NCBI GenBank assembly: GCA_033807695.1 | Contig: CM066308.1 | Location: forward strand, 3,038,001 to 3,102,000 | Direction of reading: 5' to 3' | Origin: Daedaleopsis sinensis | Lineage: Eukaryota > Basidiomycota > Agaricomycetes > Polyporales > Polyporaceae | DNA: 64,000 nucleotides | Part shown: positions 63,871 to 64,000 of the stretch, piece by piece | Layout: each line of letters opens with the position of its first letter | How positions within the stretch are numbered: position 1 is the first letter of the stretch | Program-made: the position numbers and the translations under genes | Notes under the pieces: generated by a model | Told to the model about the DNA's origin: nothing | What the model saw: the letters and a program-made list of their open reading frames with translations, nothing else | Database searches by the model: none

Positions 63871-64000
63871 CATATTTATATGTCCATCTGAGTAGAGTAC
63901 TATCTCTCCGAACCATTCGTATACAACATCCCGCCGATTCTGTCAAGTGCAAGCGACGAAGCCGTCGGTGAGGAGCCCATCAAGCGATAGTTTCATCCAG

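Overview
The window looks like nuclear DNA of a basidiomycete fungus, most likely an Agaricomycete (inference). Several genes resolve into chains of short exons separated by introns of about 46-77 nt with GT..AG ends and CTNAC-like branch sites. Both strands are densely used, there is a long uninterrupted Helitron Rep-helicase ORF, and one F-box protein has an architecture typical of mushrooms. No prokaryotic operon signals, rRNA or tRNA were recognised.

Left part (about 1-29.5 kb). This holds a divergent but complete-looking class I ribonucleotide reductase pair: the large subunit R1 (minus strand, 1529-5076, eleven mapped exons) and the small subunit R2 (plus strand, 28274-29433, five exons). 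Between them lie a LAMMER/SRPK-like CMGC protein kinase (15756-17199), four paralogous F-box-like/nucleotidyltransferase-fold-like proteins (12505-13535, 13972-15034, 18546-19757, 20155-21171), an apparently intact autonomous Helitron (21676-27459) and several hypothetical genes. R1 and R2 keep the catalytic cysteines, metal ligands and radical tyrosines. They depart from the family norm in the R1 allosteric loops, the R1 tail and the R2 C-terminus. An accessory RNR, distinct from the housekeeping enzyme expected elsewhere in the genome, is the simplest reading.

Middle part (about 30-38 kb). Small unrecognised plus/minus genes occur here in pairs: two copies of a beta-rich family (31.3 and 36.1 kb) and two copies of a coiled-coil family (32.4-33.4 and 34.4-35.4 kb), suggesting local cassette duplication. 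At 39.9-40.5 kb a degenerate CGCGACACC array and a hairpin separate this block from the right part.

Right part (about 41-64 kb). This holds an eight-exon F-box gene (41872-44429) and a set of low-complexity genes with coiled coils and hydrophobic segments, often C-terminal (50472-51926, 55560-56993, 57886-59877; also 53547-55091 on minus). It also has a two-exon gene (61474-62798), a short two-exon gene (60434-60786) and a Pro-rich protein gene (63046-63870). Non-coding curiosities include a 41-bp near-perfect inverted repeat (49761-49857), a six-copy ~32-nt spaced repeat (47951-48121) and a 7-nt minisatellite (51936-51974).

Genes were read by eye from frames, splice signals and remembered family motifs. 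Names are confident only for R1, R2, the Helitron, the kinase and the F-box protein.
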